DNA of 64,000 bases from Adiantum capillus-veneris (GCA_014529385.2 CM043963.1:93119912-93183911), one strand, 5' to 3'. Positions 1 through 11,901 are shown, counted from the stretch's first letter. Notes: generated by a model from the sequence alone, not told the origin. Program-made: numbers and translations.

Positions 1-45
1 TTTTGCACATCAAATAGCCATCCCGTATGGATTAGAAATGTGGGT

Positions 46-1330
46 ACAAGGCCAATTCTAGATGAGTTTTCAGAGGCATTTGCAAGAAGGGTGATATATT
101 CTATAGGGGATTTGTACTCAAGGTATGAACAGTTCCAACTAGCAATGGAAAGGAGGGACTTGACTACCATGATGACACCTTTGGGTTTGGTAAGGATGTG
201 CCCCTTACCTTAGGAAACAACTAATTTAGTTGCACACATGATGAATGGTATGAACAAAGTCCTACGAGACTTCATACCTCAAACTATGATGCCCTTTCTT
301 GATGATGTGTTGATCAAAGGATGCAATGTAAGTGATATAGATGTGGGTCTAGACTTGAGGGGGTGCCGCAAAGGATGCAATGTAAGTGATATAGATGTGG
401 GTCTAGACTTGAGGGGATGCCGCAAGTATGTGGCAAAGCATATCAATGATTGTGATAAGATCTTGTCAAGGTTGGAAGAATTGAATCTTACCTTGTCTGG
501 GCAAAAGTCAATGTTTGGTGTGAATGAAGTTCATATGTGCGGGCCATATGGTAGAAGGCTTTGTCCTACAAAAATTGATGTAATTCAAAGAATGAAAGAG
601 ATATGTATAAATGTGACGGAGGTTTGAAGGTTTTTGGGTGCATATGTGTTTTATGTTATTTGGATTCCACATTATGCGCACGTAGCAGAACCTTTGTATC
701 AACTCTTGAGAAAGAACCAAAAATTTCAATGGGAAGAAATGCATACACATTCCATGAGGAAATTAAAAGAGTTGTTGCTTATGTTGCCAACTTTGAGGAA
801 AGTAGACTATGAATGTGGAAGACATGTGATTGTGATAGGGAATACTAGCCCCACATGAAATGGATGAAGATGGTAAGCGATATATAGTGATATGCTCGCC
901 AATGAAATTATTCACAGGTGAGAAGGAAATTATGGGGAGCAATTACAACATTGAAATGTGATAAAGAGTATCTAATAGGAGAAAATGTAATTGTGGATAT
1001 TGATTGTCTACCTCTTCTTGGAATGATCACAAGTTGCTCAACTCCTTTGTGTTGCTCAACTCCTGACATTGCTATGTTGAGATGAATTGCCTACATAAAG
1101 TCCCTGAATCTTGAATTTAAGCATATTGTAGGGAAAGATAATTCAGTTCCAAATATGCATTCAAGAGCAGGATATGAAAATGAAGAAGAAATGAATGTCA
1201 AGGGTAATGATGTAGGCACAAGGTTTTATCGTAGCTCTAATGCAAAGGGTGACCATGTTTGCCTGTCAAATGCACTTGAGTCATTTACAGAGGACCTATA
1301 TCAAGGTGATTGTTTGCTCATTGGAAGTTA
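46..1330 (+). pseudogene. gypsy A reverse transcriptase and RNase H remnant
   Basis: The fragment translates in shifting frames to reverse-transcriptase palm sequence. It contains DLYSRYEQFQLAM, then TPLGLVRMCPLP, then MPFLDDVLIKGC, whose FLDD corresponds to the YxDD catalytic signature. A thumb/RNase H connection follows (IWIPHYAHVAEPLYQLLR, then FQWEE). RNase H itself is badly decayed: KLWGAITTLKCDKEYLIG near 930 and LNLEFKHIVGKDNS near 1110 mark the end of the domain and the linker to integrase. The enzyme would have copied the element RNA into cDNA in virus-like particles. It is non-functional here, with a stop after MCPLP near 211, frameshifts around 600-860 and two in-phase internal duplications. 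Confidence 0.85.
316..423 (+). repeat. 54-bp tandem duplication inside RT (2 copies)
   Basis: Units 316-369 and 370-423 differ at one base (g/a near the end). Each encodes the same 18 residues, KGCNVSDIDVGLDLRGCR, so the duplication keeps the reading frame. It lies just after the FLDD catalytic motif. The near-identity of the copies suggests it is younger than most other damage in this element. Confidence 0.95.
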
Positions 1331-1375
1331 TCTAAGCACTTTGATAAGGCAATAAGGGTGGAATAATCAAGAGTT

Positions 1376-2687
1376 CAAAAGAATATGCAAAAAATTCTAT
1401 GGATACTTTTTGAAAGATGGATACTTGTGGAAGCATCCAAAACAAAGAAATGGGATGCCATTGAGGGTTGTTAACGTTGACGACACTAAAAAGGACCTTA
1501 TCAAAAAGTTTCATGAGAGTATTTATATTGGGCATAGAGGTGTATGGGCCACCTCTACTAAAATCAAAGAGAGGTATTGGTGGAAAGGTATGTATAAAGA
1601 TGTATCTCATTTTGTTTAGTCTTATGAAATGTGTCGAATGTATTCAAATGTACGTCATCGTGATGGGCTGCACCCTACATACCCACTGGCTATGCACTAT
1701 AAGTGGGTAGAAGATTTGGTTACAATGCCACTGGGTTTATGGCAAATGAGATACATAGTGCTTGCATGAGAAAACTTAACTAATTAGGTTAAAGGTCGTG
1801 CTTTAAGAACAAAAAGCACAAAAGGGATATGCCAATTCCTCTTAGACATTGTGATTAGCCGGTATGGATGTGTTGAGAAAATAAAAAATGATAGGGGTGA
1901 GATGGATGCCGACAAAGCCAGGGAGTTTTTCTCTAGATTGGGCATTAAACTCGATCTCACTATATTGCATAAAATCCTCAAGGGAATGGTAAATCAGAAC
2001 GTGGACATCCTCCTATCATTAAAGCTTTGGCTAAAGCTTGCGAAGGAAAACTAGGAGAGTGGCCTAGGCTATTGCCTTATGTTTTATGGGCTGATCGTAT
2101 GACTCATTACTGGTTATATGCCTTTTGAGTTGATGTATGGTCAGGAACCTATAATGCCAATTGAGGATTTAATTCCCACATGGAATGTATTGCCTTGGGA
2201 AGATGGAATGAGTAAGGAAGACCTTCTTGCTTTTCGCATACAACAATTATAAAGAAGACCTCAAGATATTGAGATTGCAGTAGCACGATTAAAAGATGCA
2301 AGGTTGAATAATAAGGACATATTTGATAAAAGCCACAGGCTAAGACTTAGAGCTATTGAGGAAGGTGATTGGGTGTTGGTGTATGACAATAGTCTTGACA
2401 ACCAACATTCAACAATAAGAAAGCTTTCAAAAAGATGATTTGGTCCTTATGTGGCTAAACATGTACACGGGAATGCGACTTACACCTTGCATGAATTGGA
2501 TGGGACAGAAATGAAGATTCTCATTGCAGAAAAAAGAATCAAATTGTTCAAAAGAAGAGGTGATACATATCCCTTTGTTTCACAAGAAAGTCATGATGAA
2601 GGCTCTAATGAACATGTTATGGATGAGGTGATGATGCATTGGAATTCATTGGAAGTGATGATGAAATTGATATGTATGTTGACTTAA
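1376..2687 (+). pseudogene. gypsy A integrase remnant with GPY-type C terminus
   Basis: This is the integrase of element A. The HHCC zinc-binding N terminus is visible as HESIYIGHRGVWAT, then about 30 residues, then CEMCRMY near 1630. The core is decayed: WVEDLVTMPLG stands where the first catalytic Asp region is expected, and KNDRGEMDADKAREFF carries the second Asp. MPFELMYGQEPIMPIE near 2120 is the conserved post-core block. The C terminus has FGPYVAKHVHGNATYTL near 2440, the GPY/F-type module. No chromodomain can be recognised. The family's role is to insert cDNA into chromosomes. Stops at several points show this copy is dead. Confidence 0.85.
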
Positions 2688-2742
2688 AAGAAGACTAAAC
2701 CTGCAAAAGATATGTGTGGCACATGCCAAAGGATGTGTAGGT

Positions 2743-2756
2743 TTAGAGGGGGTGGA
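2743..2756 (+). other. polypurine tract of gypsy A
   Basis: The purine-rich run tttagagggggtgga follows the end of pol and directly precedes a TG dinucleotide that can start the 3' LTR. This is where plus-strand priming would occur. Confidence 0.6.
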
Positions 2757-3718
2757 TGTCGTAGCGTGGCACATGCATAATGTGAAATTAAAATATCTAC
2801 CTCACTCTCAATGCTTTTGTTATGTGGGATCAAATGCAATGATGTACATAGTGTGATATATGTGAAAAAAGATGCCATCATTGTAGTCGTCTATATACCT
2901 TGTCAGGCAGGCGAGGGTCTGGACGTGGCATTGACACGTGTTTTATCACATTAAAACATTCTTAGCTTGATTTATAAATGTACAAATGTCAAGTGTATCA
3001 AAGTGGCACGCTCGTTTTGCCTAGAAAGTTGAATGCATGCAATCTCGACCAAAAATAACTGGTTTTATGCGCGGGCGTACAAGATGTATCTAGAGTGCTT
3101 GAGAGTTCAAGATGAAATTTATCTCAATGGGAATTTTCCACTATTTTAGGGTTTTTCCCATCTCGTTTGGGCTTTTTACGGACAAAAAAGGGTATTTTTA
3201 GGCAAAAAATGTCATAAAATGGTAAAAAATGACCCAAAAATGGCTCAAAAGTCCACATCAATCACGGTTCTGTGACTATGAGGGCTAAAGGAACATTTTA
3301 TAACATCAATATCAGCACTTGGAGCTCCTCTGTGAAGGGATACAAAGCTTGCACCTATGGTGTGCTAGTGCAGTCCCATGATGTTTCAACCCTTTATTCG
3401 AGGCTGTGAGGCCACTAATTAGGGTTTCCCCTCTTTAAATACTTACTTGAGAATTTCTAATGAAGTTTTTAAGCTTCCATGAAATGGATGCAATGGACAA
3501 TTGAAGCGTTTGTTTAGGGTTTTTATTAGGGCAAAAAAGCACCGCAACTGTGCAATTGGCCGCGAGGCTACACCAAATCATCTCATACACAAGAGTTTTG
3601 AGTTGATCTTGGCTCTTTTTCAAAGTAAATCTTTCATGGCTAGAGTTTTGTTCTTTTTGAGTGTGTTTTTAGCTTTAAATCTTCTACGACTTGCTTGATT
3701 TTGCTGCGAACTCTTACA
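2757..3718 (+). repeat. probable 3' LTR of gypsy A
   Basis: The LTR is inferred from position (after pol and the polypurine tract), a TGTCGTAG start and a CTTACA end. A TATA-like tttaaata lies near 3435. The partner 5' LTR is outside the window, so both borders are provisional. No reading frame of note is present. Confidence 0.5.
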
Positions 3719-3734
3719 GTCAGAGGCCTGACGC

Positions 3735-4163
3735 TTTCCTAGCTACACTGCACACTTCTTGACAACATGTCTGCCACTAAATTCTTCTGTCCCTAAACAT
3801 GGACAATCTAGAAATGAAATTGTGATAAAATATTATTTCACCTCATCTGCTTTTCCAAAAGCTGCTTCTGAGATACGAAGTAATGTCGACTCTGATGATC
3901 GGTGAACACAATAAAATCGGCTCCGTGTAGAAAATTTCGCCACTGTGTAAGAGCATGGATAACTTCTAAAAGCTCTTTCTCATAAATATGTGCACCCATT
4001 CAGGACGTGAAAACATCCTACTCTTATAAGCTATGACATGGTCCTCCTGCATCAAGAGTGCTCCTTGATTGTACCTTGCATCAACAACCTCTATTATGGT
4101 TGTCTTGTCCACATATGCCGACAAAACACTTTCATAAAAAAGAGAACATATTGTCAATATCAA
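3735..4163 (-). pseudogene. gypsy RNase H fragment, minus strand
   Basis: On the minus strand the sequence reads ALLMQEDHVIAYKSRMFS, then IYEKELLEVIHALTQWRNF, then HGADFIVFTDHQS, then GQKNLVADMLSRS. These are the RNase H core and the linker to integrase of a Ty3/gypsy element. FTDHQS holds one of the catalytic acids and ADMLSR the end of the domain. The fragment has stops and nothing recognisable on either side. Its orientation is opposite to element A, so it belongs to a different insertion. Confidence 0.8.
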
Positions 4164-6250
4164 TCTCTACTAATGTCAGACACAAAATATTACACAATTG
4201 TAAACCACATTTTCAATAAATTAGGCACGATCTACATTATCTCAAAGACCTCTCACACAAGCATATGGAATGAGTCTGCAAAGAGGTACCAAAGGAATAG
4301 AGAAGTAGCTATGTATTAGTATTTTGAAGAATATCTTCTCCTGTCTACATGAAAAGTCTATTTTTTGTACCGACATCAATTTTTAGTTCGACTTCGGACA
4401 TTGCAACATATGGAACCACCAGAATAGAAATATTAGCTTCATTAGAAACTAAGTCTATACCATGTAAGGACTCAAGTGCCACATTTTCTCTCCATCTCAT
4501 CCTCTCTAGGGTTAATATGAGATGTTGAAATAGAGATAGTAATATCACTAGACTCTACCCGCATATGGGTGTCACACTTTGTTTTGCCCATTTTGCTAGA
4601 AGATCTTCCCTCTAATGTGGCTACAAGAAAAAAAGACTAAGTCTTAAATTCCTAGAATGGTGATAGCTTTTCTCAAACTAAATCAAGGCCTACAGCCAAG
4701 TCTCTACGGTGTACACAATTTGTTTCATAGCATGACATTTGCAAATTAAAGCATTTAAAAAGCTCTCTGAAAGAGATATTGTTCCGACACAAGCTTTGCT
4801 AGTTAGTAGCGCAATGAAGCTTCTTTTCATCTGGTCATTTTTTAATTAGCACACAAACATTGATTCAAAGTTGTCGTTGCTGCCTTACACTGATCTGTGA
4901 TTCGAAGTTTATGCTATTGCCTTATGCTCTACGGTCAATCTTGTAACATTATTTTTGCAAATAAAATACGTTAAGCACAAAAAATAGATCATTTGATAAG
5001 ATCTTCAAAAGAGCTCGCGCCAACCAACAAGGGGGCCTGCTACGTGAGCTAAAGTCGAGCAAATTTGCATCCAGACGAGGCGAGCGTCGTCCTCGTTGCA
5101 TTAGAGTTTTTGTAGTCTACGCCATTGCACCCCGACTTGAAAGAGTGTAGATTGATCAATTGCTTTTGAATATCCTCATCGCATTGGATCGAGTTGTTGC
5201 AGTTTGTGCCATTGCAACACGACTTGAGAGAGTGTTAATTAATTGAGTTGCTTTTGAAAATTGATGCTGCCCGAGATTGGGTTGTGATCATGCAAGATTA
5301 GCTTTTGAAATTTTGGCCAAGATTAGCATGTGAAGGTGCTGTTCTAGCCTAGAGTAGCTTGTGACTGTGAATGCGTGTTCCATATTAGCTTGCAAATACG
5401 CAAGGGGTTTCAAGGGTTAAGTTAGAAACCTAAACCTAAGGCCTCTGCCACACATGACCTCTTCTCATGTGTCATATGGAAAGACCTGGATGCTATCCTT
5501 TTTAGGAGCTAAGAAATGGCATCCAGTGACCTTGTAAAATGAGCTGATGACCAAGACCTCTATGCATGTTGTGTGTCCAATTAGCAACATAAGATGAGAT
5601 CTGGGCAAGGCAAGCAGATTGCCCATCTTGGAGCTTGAAACGGTCATGACCTGGCATGCCACAAAGGCAAAAAGTGTGTAGGTTGGTAGATGTGTGTGAC
5701 AACAAAAAATGAAGGCAGTTGCTTTGATTCCTCAAGGTCACTTAGAGTGATGTCCATCCAAACTTGTCTGACAAGGGGCTACTGTCTTGAGTGCCATAAT
5801 TGCCCACTAAACACCTATAGCTGATAGATGTGCCGTTTGACTAAAAACTGATACCATTGGGTCCAGTGTGGTTCCACATCACCGAATATACACTTTTGGT
5901 AAAGAATTGACACAAAAAACTCACTCAAATCAAGAAATTGGGGCAAAAGTTAAAAAACCTTGGAAATTGACCAAAATTTGGGGCTTTTCGACTATTCAAA
6001 TTAAAAAATAAGTGAAAATATAACACCATCATCTAGAGTTGAGATTTGAGCAGTGAGTAGCTGGCAACATTTGGGATAACTTTTTCAAAGGGCACCATAG
6101 CAAAAAACTTCAAAAAGTTGACCAAATCATCAAAATACCAGTTGCTAGTCAAAAACCACAACGTAGACACAAAAACCTGCTTTTGATCATCAAAAAGTTT
6201 TTCAAATCCAAAAATAAGTGGTGGATGTGAGAGTGCGTGTGGGCGAAAAA
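4164..6250. other. non-coding stretch
   Basis: No protein or RNA gene is recognised. A short minus-strand ORF at 4345-4548 has no family signature. The stretch is AT-rich and holds an imperfect tandem repeat near 5106-5280. A half-site of the hairpin motif seen later (ctctctgaaagag) lies near 4767. Confidence 0.5.
5106..5280. repeat. imperfect tandem repeat, period about 87 bp
   Basis: Two diverged copies start near 5106 and 5193. The shared landmarks are a gcc-attgca box, the block cgacttgaaagagtgt / cgacttgagagagtgt, and attgcttttgaa / gttgcttttgaa. Confidence 0.6.

Positions 6251-6253
<3 letters not shown>

Positions 6254-6303
<50 letters not shown>
6254..6303. repeat. (GA)n microsatellite, about 25 units
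   Basis: An uninterrupted GA dinucleotide run. ORFs through it encode only alternating Arg-Glu or Ser-Leu and are artefacts. Confidence 0.98.
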
Positions 6304-6307
<4 letters not shown>

Positions 6308-6327
6308 CCACAAACGCAAGATATGGT

Positions 6328-6493
6328 GAAGAGGGGGCAATCAGCCCCCATGACTACCATGAGTAGAAGACCCGTACAACGATCAGATGTGTGTGGACGT
6401 GGGGACCCCCTGGTCCTGACTCCCATAAATAGGTACCCAATGGGAAGTAGGGCAAGGGCTGATAAAAATCCCCACGACCCAACAAAAAAATGA
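6328..6493 (+). repeat. interspersed repeat R1, copy 1
   Basis: About 165 bp that recurs in direct orientation at 8873-9033. Shared blocks include the start gaagagggggcaatcagccc, catgactaccat, cccataaataggt and aatccccacgacccaacaaa. Copy 1 abuts repeat R2. The two R1 copies bracket a 2.4-kb segment, so they could be decayed terminal repeats of an element, but no coding or primer site was seen between them. Confidence 0.8.
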
Positions 6494-6632
6494 TATATGG
6501 AAATATATGAAGGCGCCCGTGGGCGGCCGGCCCTAAACTCGAGCGATCGGACCAGGTACAACCTAGTCGGAGACATACTAGTCGTACAAGCATGCTCTAG
6601 ATCTGTGAAGCAACAGAGTGGTGTAAGTCTAG
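6492..6632 (+). repeat. interspersed repeat R2, copy 1
   Basis: Matches 15347-15514 in direct orientation. Shared blocks are gatatatggaaatat, ggaccaggtacaacctag, agacatactag and gtggtgtaagtcta. The copies are diverged and differ by a small indel. Confidence 0.8.
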
Positions 6633-7146
6633 CACCCCCTCTCAACACCTAAAACCAAAGATGTGAGGCAAATGATGAAGATGTCTGTTGTGATGTCCAC
6701 TGAAGGACAATACTCCGGAGAACACAAGTGTAGCATCAGTCTGGGGCATCCCAAGCTCCGAGAGATCTCCATGGAAAGATGCCATCACGAGCAGTGTAGA
6801 AAACTGCTATACTTCGCTAATACAGGGTGAAGATACTGCGTGAAGGTCCCAAATTGAGTGTGAAAACAACTCCTTGTTGTAAAAGAAGTGCAAATAGACC
6901 TGCAAGTTTCCTGCCCAATAGGATATGTGGTGTCTATAGTCAAACCGTCTGGAGAAAATGGGGAAGCCCAAAAACAGTCATGAGAATGATTGGAAGCCTG
7001 TCAATGCATGAACCTGCAACCCAAGGTGGCCAGGTGGCTAAGCTGTGTAAAACTCTAAAAAGGCCAGATATAGCAATCTGTGCCATAAATGTTCTTCGAA
7101 ACAAGGAAAGCCATACTAAACAATCTGCACTATAGAAGCTATTGTA

Positions 7147-7210
7147 AGTTGCAACAGTCATTGTGGTAGACCGCACGGAGCACCACCAAATGGTGTCCTA
7201 TCAGTAGGTA
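7147..7210 (+). repeat. repeat R3, copy 1
   Basis: Recurs at 8077-8143. The shared core is agaccgcacgga followed by ccaccaccaaatggtgtc or ccaccaccagatggtgtc. The core contains the short palindrome caccaYYtggtg-like accaYYtggt. Function unknown. Confidence 0.75.
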
Positions 7211-7244
7211 GGGTAATCCAAGATGAGGGGAAAGACAGACTCAA

Positions 7245-7402
7245 TAGTCTACGCTGTGAAGGGCCTCTGAGAAGAGGTGTGGTCAGACCAAGATTTCTAC
7301 ACCGTAATCATCCTGTATGAAGAAGGGAATCTAGATTGAGTAGTCTACGTTGTGAAGATCCTCTGAGAAGAGGAAAGGACAGACCAATCTATCTGCACTA
7401 TC
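7245..7402 (+). repeat. direct duplication, period 96 bp
   Basis: The block tagtctacgctgtgaagggc at 7245 is repeated as tagtctacgttgtgaagatc at 7341, each followed by ctctgagaagagg and agacca. No coding sense in either copy. Confidence 0.8.
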
Positions 7403-8076
7403 TTGCCTATATCTCCTACCTTCAATCCTTCGGTGTCAACCAAAAACAAAATCCGCACCAACAACACCACCATTTGCATCTCGGTGTGGCTCTCAATGTG
7501 AATGAGTTGGGAGTGGCCTACTGCACAGGTCGGGAGATAAGTGTGTTGTAAGGTTACTAAGGGTGAGTGTAAGCAATTGTGAAGGTAGAAATCCAAATGA
7601 TCAGGAGTGTATAAGATCAACTGCATTACCATCCAAGACAAGCTCAGGGTGACTCTTGATGTAGTCGCGGGATGCCTGATCACCTGCATCTCGCAGGTAA
7701 ACTCTCCAAGAAAGTCTAAAGCACTAAAATCCCACTCCAGTCTCTAGATCCAAGCAATGAACCTGTCCAAGAAGAGATCCAAGATCCTCTCCCTAAGTCC
7801 ATGTAGATGATCCTATGTAAGCAAGTGATTTGATGTGTCAAGGTCAAGTGGTGAGTGTCTGTCCACCAAAGATGGTGGTGTCCTCTTTGGGAATGTCATA
7901 ATCCCATATGCCATGAGCATGGCCATATCTCGTGTGAACTCCTTTGATGAGTGCATAGGTGTGTCCATAGCAAACCATAAGCCACCACCCCCTCTGGAGT
8001 GCGCAACCACTGAATGATGGCTGGAATGAACAAGGATCGTACACCCGTAGATGATTAAGCTGATGTTGAAGATACC

Positions 8077-8143
8077 GTAAACTACAACAATCACTGAGAG
8101 ACCGCACGGACCACCACCAGATGGTGTCTTGACAAGAGGTAAC
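8077..8143 (+). repeat. repeat R3, copy 2
   Basis: Second copy of R3, same orientation, with the agaccgcacgga core and the caccaccagatggtgtc palindrome. Confidence 0.75.
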
Positions 8144-8872
8144 TTCATTCTCTGTGAAAAACACAACCCATGTGGCTCCTGTCCATCCAATAACGCAACT
8201 GCGAGGTAATGAAAATTCTATTGTCCAATGAGTTTTAGCGTGCTCGTACACTCTTGGTATGGTCCAGAGCGGTGCAGAGGAGTATGGGAAGGGTGGTGAA
8301 TCACTGTCACTGTCCTAGATGGGCTATACACAGAGGAAACAACAAGGGATAATGGCTAAAATATGATGAAGATGGAGAGGATACTCGCCAGCAATGCACC
8401 AGATGCAAAGCCTGGTAGGTGGTGGCAAGATTCGAGGTTCAGAAGCTGAGCGCTGCCCTCCTGTTGCAAAAACGCAGGTCAATTTGCAGTCCACTTTTGT
8501 TCCACTTGTTGGCACCAAAAACCTTCTGTTTTGTTGAAAAAACAAAGGCTTGATGGGTACCCTAGGTGCCCAACAACTTGTGGAAGGTGTCAATCACACA
8601 AAGTGACCAATAAAACTGTCGAAAGTAGACTAAAAGTCCAAAAACGCTCAAAAATGCAGATGGAGTAGAGGAGGTTTTCGATGATGAAATGATCCCAGAA
8701 GTGAAGTGCTAGCAGCTCGATGCAAAAACGCTGACCTGATCTGCAAAAACGCAGGTGGAGGAAGATCCTTTGCGACAAAAAATGTAGATCTCATTGCGCT
8801 CCTGGTTGTGTGCAAAATGCTGGTAGATTTTGCATGAAAACACTGGTTATGCTAATTTTGGAAGGAGAACCT

Positions 8873-9033
8873 GAAGAAGGGGCGATCAGCCCCCCATGAC
8901 TACCATCAGCAAAAGACCTGTATAATGATCAGGTGTGTGTGGAAGTGGGTAAATCCCTGGCCCCATAAATAGGTGCCCGAGGGGAGGTAGGGCAAGGCCT
9001 AATAAAAATCCCCACGACCCAACAAAAAATGAT
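8873..9033 (+). repeat. interspersed repeat R1, copy 2
   Basis: Second copy of R1. It is diverged from copy 1 but collinear, ending with aatccccacgacccaacaaa in both. R2 does not follow it. Confidence 0.8.
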
Positions 9034-9318
9034 GAGGAATTTCAAACTCCGAGCAAACCTTTTCCAGCAATCATAAAAAATGAGCGAAACCCCACAAGAT
9101 ACATTTAGCTTAAATCATAATAGAAACATTTAGAATCAAATTACATATTACAATCTATCTATCATTGTCTCTAAACACCTCAAGCATTCCGCAGAGAAAC
9201 TTTAATCATCCACCCTTATATTAACTCCTTGATTATCCAAGGTTATGCTCCCTCCTCCAAATCATAGCTGATGGTCATCAATAGTCAAGCCATGATAGAT
9301 GCTTGGACAAGCAAAAAA

Positions 9319-9362
9319 GTGTGTGTGTGTGTGCGTGTGTTTGAGTGTGTGCGTGTGCGCCG
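9319..9362. repeat. (GT)n imperfect microsatellite
   Basis: GT-rich run interrupted by gc and ttga steps. Confidence 0.9.
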
Positions 9363-10093
9363 TGTGCACGTAATGTTGTGGAGGGGGGAGGAGGGTTTCT
9401 CAATACATAATATTATGGCAAGTGCTTGTAGGAGAGAGGCTTATTTTACAAAAAAAATGTTGTCAAGAGATGCTTAGTTTAGGGAATGTATAGAAGAAGT
9501 ATATTTGGTAGATCTTATTGGTAGGTTGGAGTGAATATGAACAGTGTGTATTTGCAATCTTTGGCTCTAGATTGTATCTTATTGAAATTGGAGATAAATG
9601 TTTTTGGTGAGTGGCTCCATTTTGTCTAGCTCCCAAAAAAGATCTTTTAATGTATAATCATGACAATTGAGAAACCCAGAGGAAAAGGAACATATCCTTT
9701 GCATCACATACTGGAAAAGAATAGTGTGAAAGCATTAAAGAAATCCTTAAATTTCAAGTCTTTTATAAATTTCATTAAAAGGAGCTTTGTATTTTTAGAA
9801 AAGACTTTTTTGTTGAACACTTGGTTGTAGTCAAACTCCTTTTGAGCAGATGCAATAGTAGCCAATAGGAATATACACTTCTACAGAGAATCTCACAAGT
9901 CTATGTGCACATAGGTAACACAATTGTCTTCAAAACGGAATGTAATAATGAAATGATGAAAAGTTTTCCGATGTTGGTTCCATTTCTTAGCTCTCTTGAT
10001 CTTGTTATTATAGCAATTTAAACTTTTCATCTCTCTTTGTCCGCCACCCCCCTCCCCCTCTCTCAATTATGCTTTGATTAATTTAAAAATATC

Positions 10094-10402
10094 CTACCCT
10101 AATGTAAGGTGCTTCATCATTCTGTCTGCCAATGCACATAGTCGCCAGTAACCCAACTTGAAGAAATGGAAGATCAGCGCCACATTTGTTTTTAATTGCC
10201 ACATGAAGTATTTGATATGTGACAAAAGAGTCTCTCCTTTAGTAGCAACGCCAGCGCACATGCAATGCGTGCGATCAACAATTAATTTCAATGAGTTAAA
10301 TGCAATAGCATCCACGATATTTTGATAAACAGATTCACCGTCATCAACATCTCTACCTTTGCGACTATGGGATAATTTGTCGTTCCTAGAGGGCTTAAAC
10401 AT
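10094..10402 (-). CDS. unrecognised 102-codon ORF
   Basis: An open frame of 102 codons beginning MFKPSRNDKLSHSRKGRD. It has a basic N terminus and mixed polar and hydrophobic content, unlike the low-complexity ORFs nearby. I do not recognise a domain. It could be a chance ORF or an exon-sized relic of a decayed gene or transposase. No promoter or partner ORF was found. Confidence 0.2.
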   Translation of the reverse strand: MFKPSRNDKLSHSRKGRDVDDGESVYQNIVDAIAFNSLKLIVDRTHCMCAGVATKGETLLSHIKYFMWQLKTNVALIFHFFKLGYWRLCALADRMMKHLTLG

Positions 10403-11102
10403 CTTCCCCTCCCTTCTTGTGAGAATCTTACAAGATTGAGACCCCCGATGTGCGTAATAGCTTAGCTCTAATCTTGTGGCTTCCTTTTAACCTGTCCGTT
10501 CTACTCATGTTGGAGCCTCTCCACTACCTTATGAAGTTTTCCCTCCCCTATTAAGTGATGATCTATTTTACAAAATCTGAACAAAGTGAAATCCTAGTGC
10601 TGGGCCTACATGAGCACCCAACGGGCCACAGGGTACCCCCCCTTCGAGGGCTCACTGGGTTATTGGCTACTACCACCAGCAACTTTGACACAACGGTGTT
10701 GGTAAGAAAGGCAAATATGAGATCCATCTTCATTGGATTTGGTTTTGCAAGGAAAGGCTAAAAGCTTGTTGGAGATACACTTGAGGCAAGAAGGTCAACC
10801 AGTGTCATTGTGACTAGTGATCAGATATAAACAAAACCCTTAAAAAAACTCTCTGAACGACTTCACATCGACACAAACTCTTTGTGATAATTTTCAAAGG
10901 ACTACGGACTCTTTCAAAGTTTTCATGGCGAGTTACAAAAAAAGAGGCCCTTGTCACGAGGACTTCTTGCCAAGAGCAGGGGAGGTGATGAAGATCATAA
11001 AGTACTCCCGACATGAGTGATAATCACCACTTGCATGCAACGCCTTTGCAATCACCTCGGCCCCATCTAATTTTGGCGAGAACAAAGATGAAGAGTTTGC
11101 AC

Positions 11103-11114
11103 GTGTGTGTGTAA

Positions 11115-11152
<38 letters not shown>

Positions 11153-11153
11153 T
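11103..11153. repeat. compound (GT)n(GA)n microsatellite
   Basis: A GT run switches directly to a GA run of about 9 units. The ORF through it is an artefact. Confidence 0.95.
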
Positions 11154-11901
11154 TCGTCTTCCACAGTTGCACGCTCACAACCAAGGAATCCCTTCTAAAA
11201 ATCTGAGCCTTTCTGATCGCGCGTCAAGAATGAACCTGATACGCCGATGCCCTTGTTCAGCAATCCCTTCATCTCCACCTCCTTCTAGAGTTCCACAAAA
11301 GCAGGCAGTGAGAAAGTCTAGCTAGTTACGCCGCTCCCTCTCTCCTCTCAGACCCAGCGCATCAAAGGCTGAGTTCAGTGTTGTGTCTCTTGCTCACTCA
11401 CACCGCTTCTCTCTATCACGCACTCTAAAGTCTCAGAAGCTAGCGCCAATTGGGGCCTCAGATGATCTTCCTACAGGGCTCCCCCTCCCCCTCCTCGTGC
11501 CCCCCCTCTCTCGCTCTCATGGACACACTCAACCACATATTCTCCTCATTTGAGAAAGCTAGCTAGCCCCGGTGTCCTATTTGACACTTAAACGAGTTGC
11601 TAGACGTAGTGGTCTTGCGCTGTACTACCGTACTGTGTGCACGTGTGTCTCGTGCTCCATGCCCAAAACTCTTGGCCAGTAGCACGATTGGAGTGTTGTG
11701 GAGGCAAAACACCCCCCTCCGCTACAACAGACTCAGGAGACGTCCTTGGCCTTCCTTTCATCAGCACGCGAACATGACTAGTGATTGCTTTTGTCAGCTT
11801 TGCTGTGGCAAATATGCCTACTGTGTGCAGCCGTCCGCCACAGGTGCCTGATTCGGATTACCTCCCGCGTATATTGTGCCTTTGAGTTGGTAACAAAAAT
11901 A

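Larger units (their letters stand above)
1..3718 (+). mobile_element. Ty3/gypsy LTR retrotransposon A, 3' portion, degenerate
   Basis: The window opens inside the reverse transcriptase of a Ty3/gypsy element, which then runs in order through RNase H, integrase, a polypurine tract and a 3' LTR. The RT-RNaseH-integrase order is the Ty3/gypsy order; copia has integrase first. Many stops and frameshifts break the polyprotein, so the copy is dead. Gag, protease and the 5' LTR would lie left of the window. The right boundary is placed at 3718, because an opposite-strand RNase H fragment of another gypsy copy begins soon after. The target duplication cannot be checked without the left end. Confidence 0.85.

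Noticed and set aside
6202-6648. 148-codon minus-strand ORF and overlapping ORFs through the 6.25-kb repeat
   Set aside because: The frame exists only because GA repeats lack stops in several frames; the product is Ser-Leu or Arg-Glu low complexity with no conserved part.
7813-8251. Two overlapping minus-strand ORFs of 125 and 135 codons
   Set aside because: They overlap each other in different frames and cover repeat R3; no family signature.
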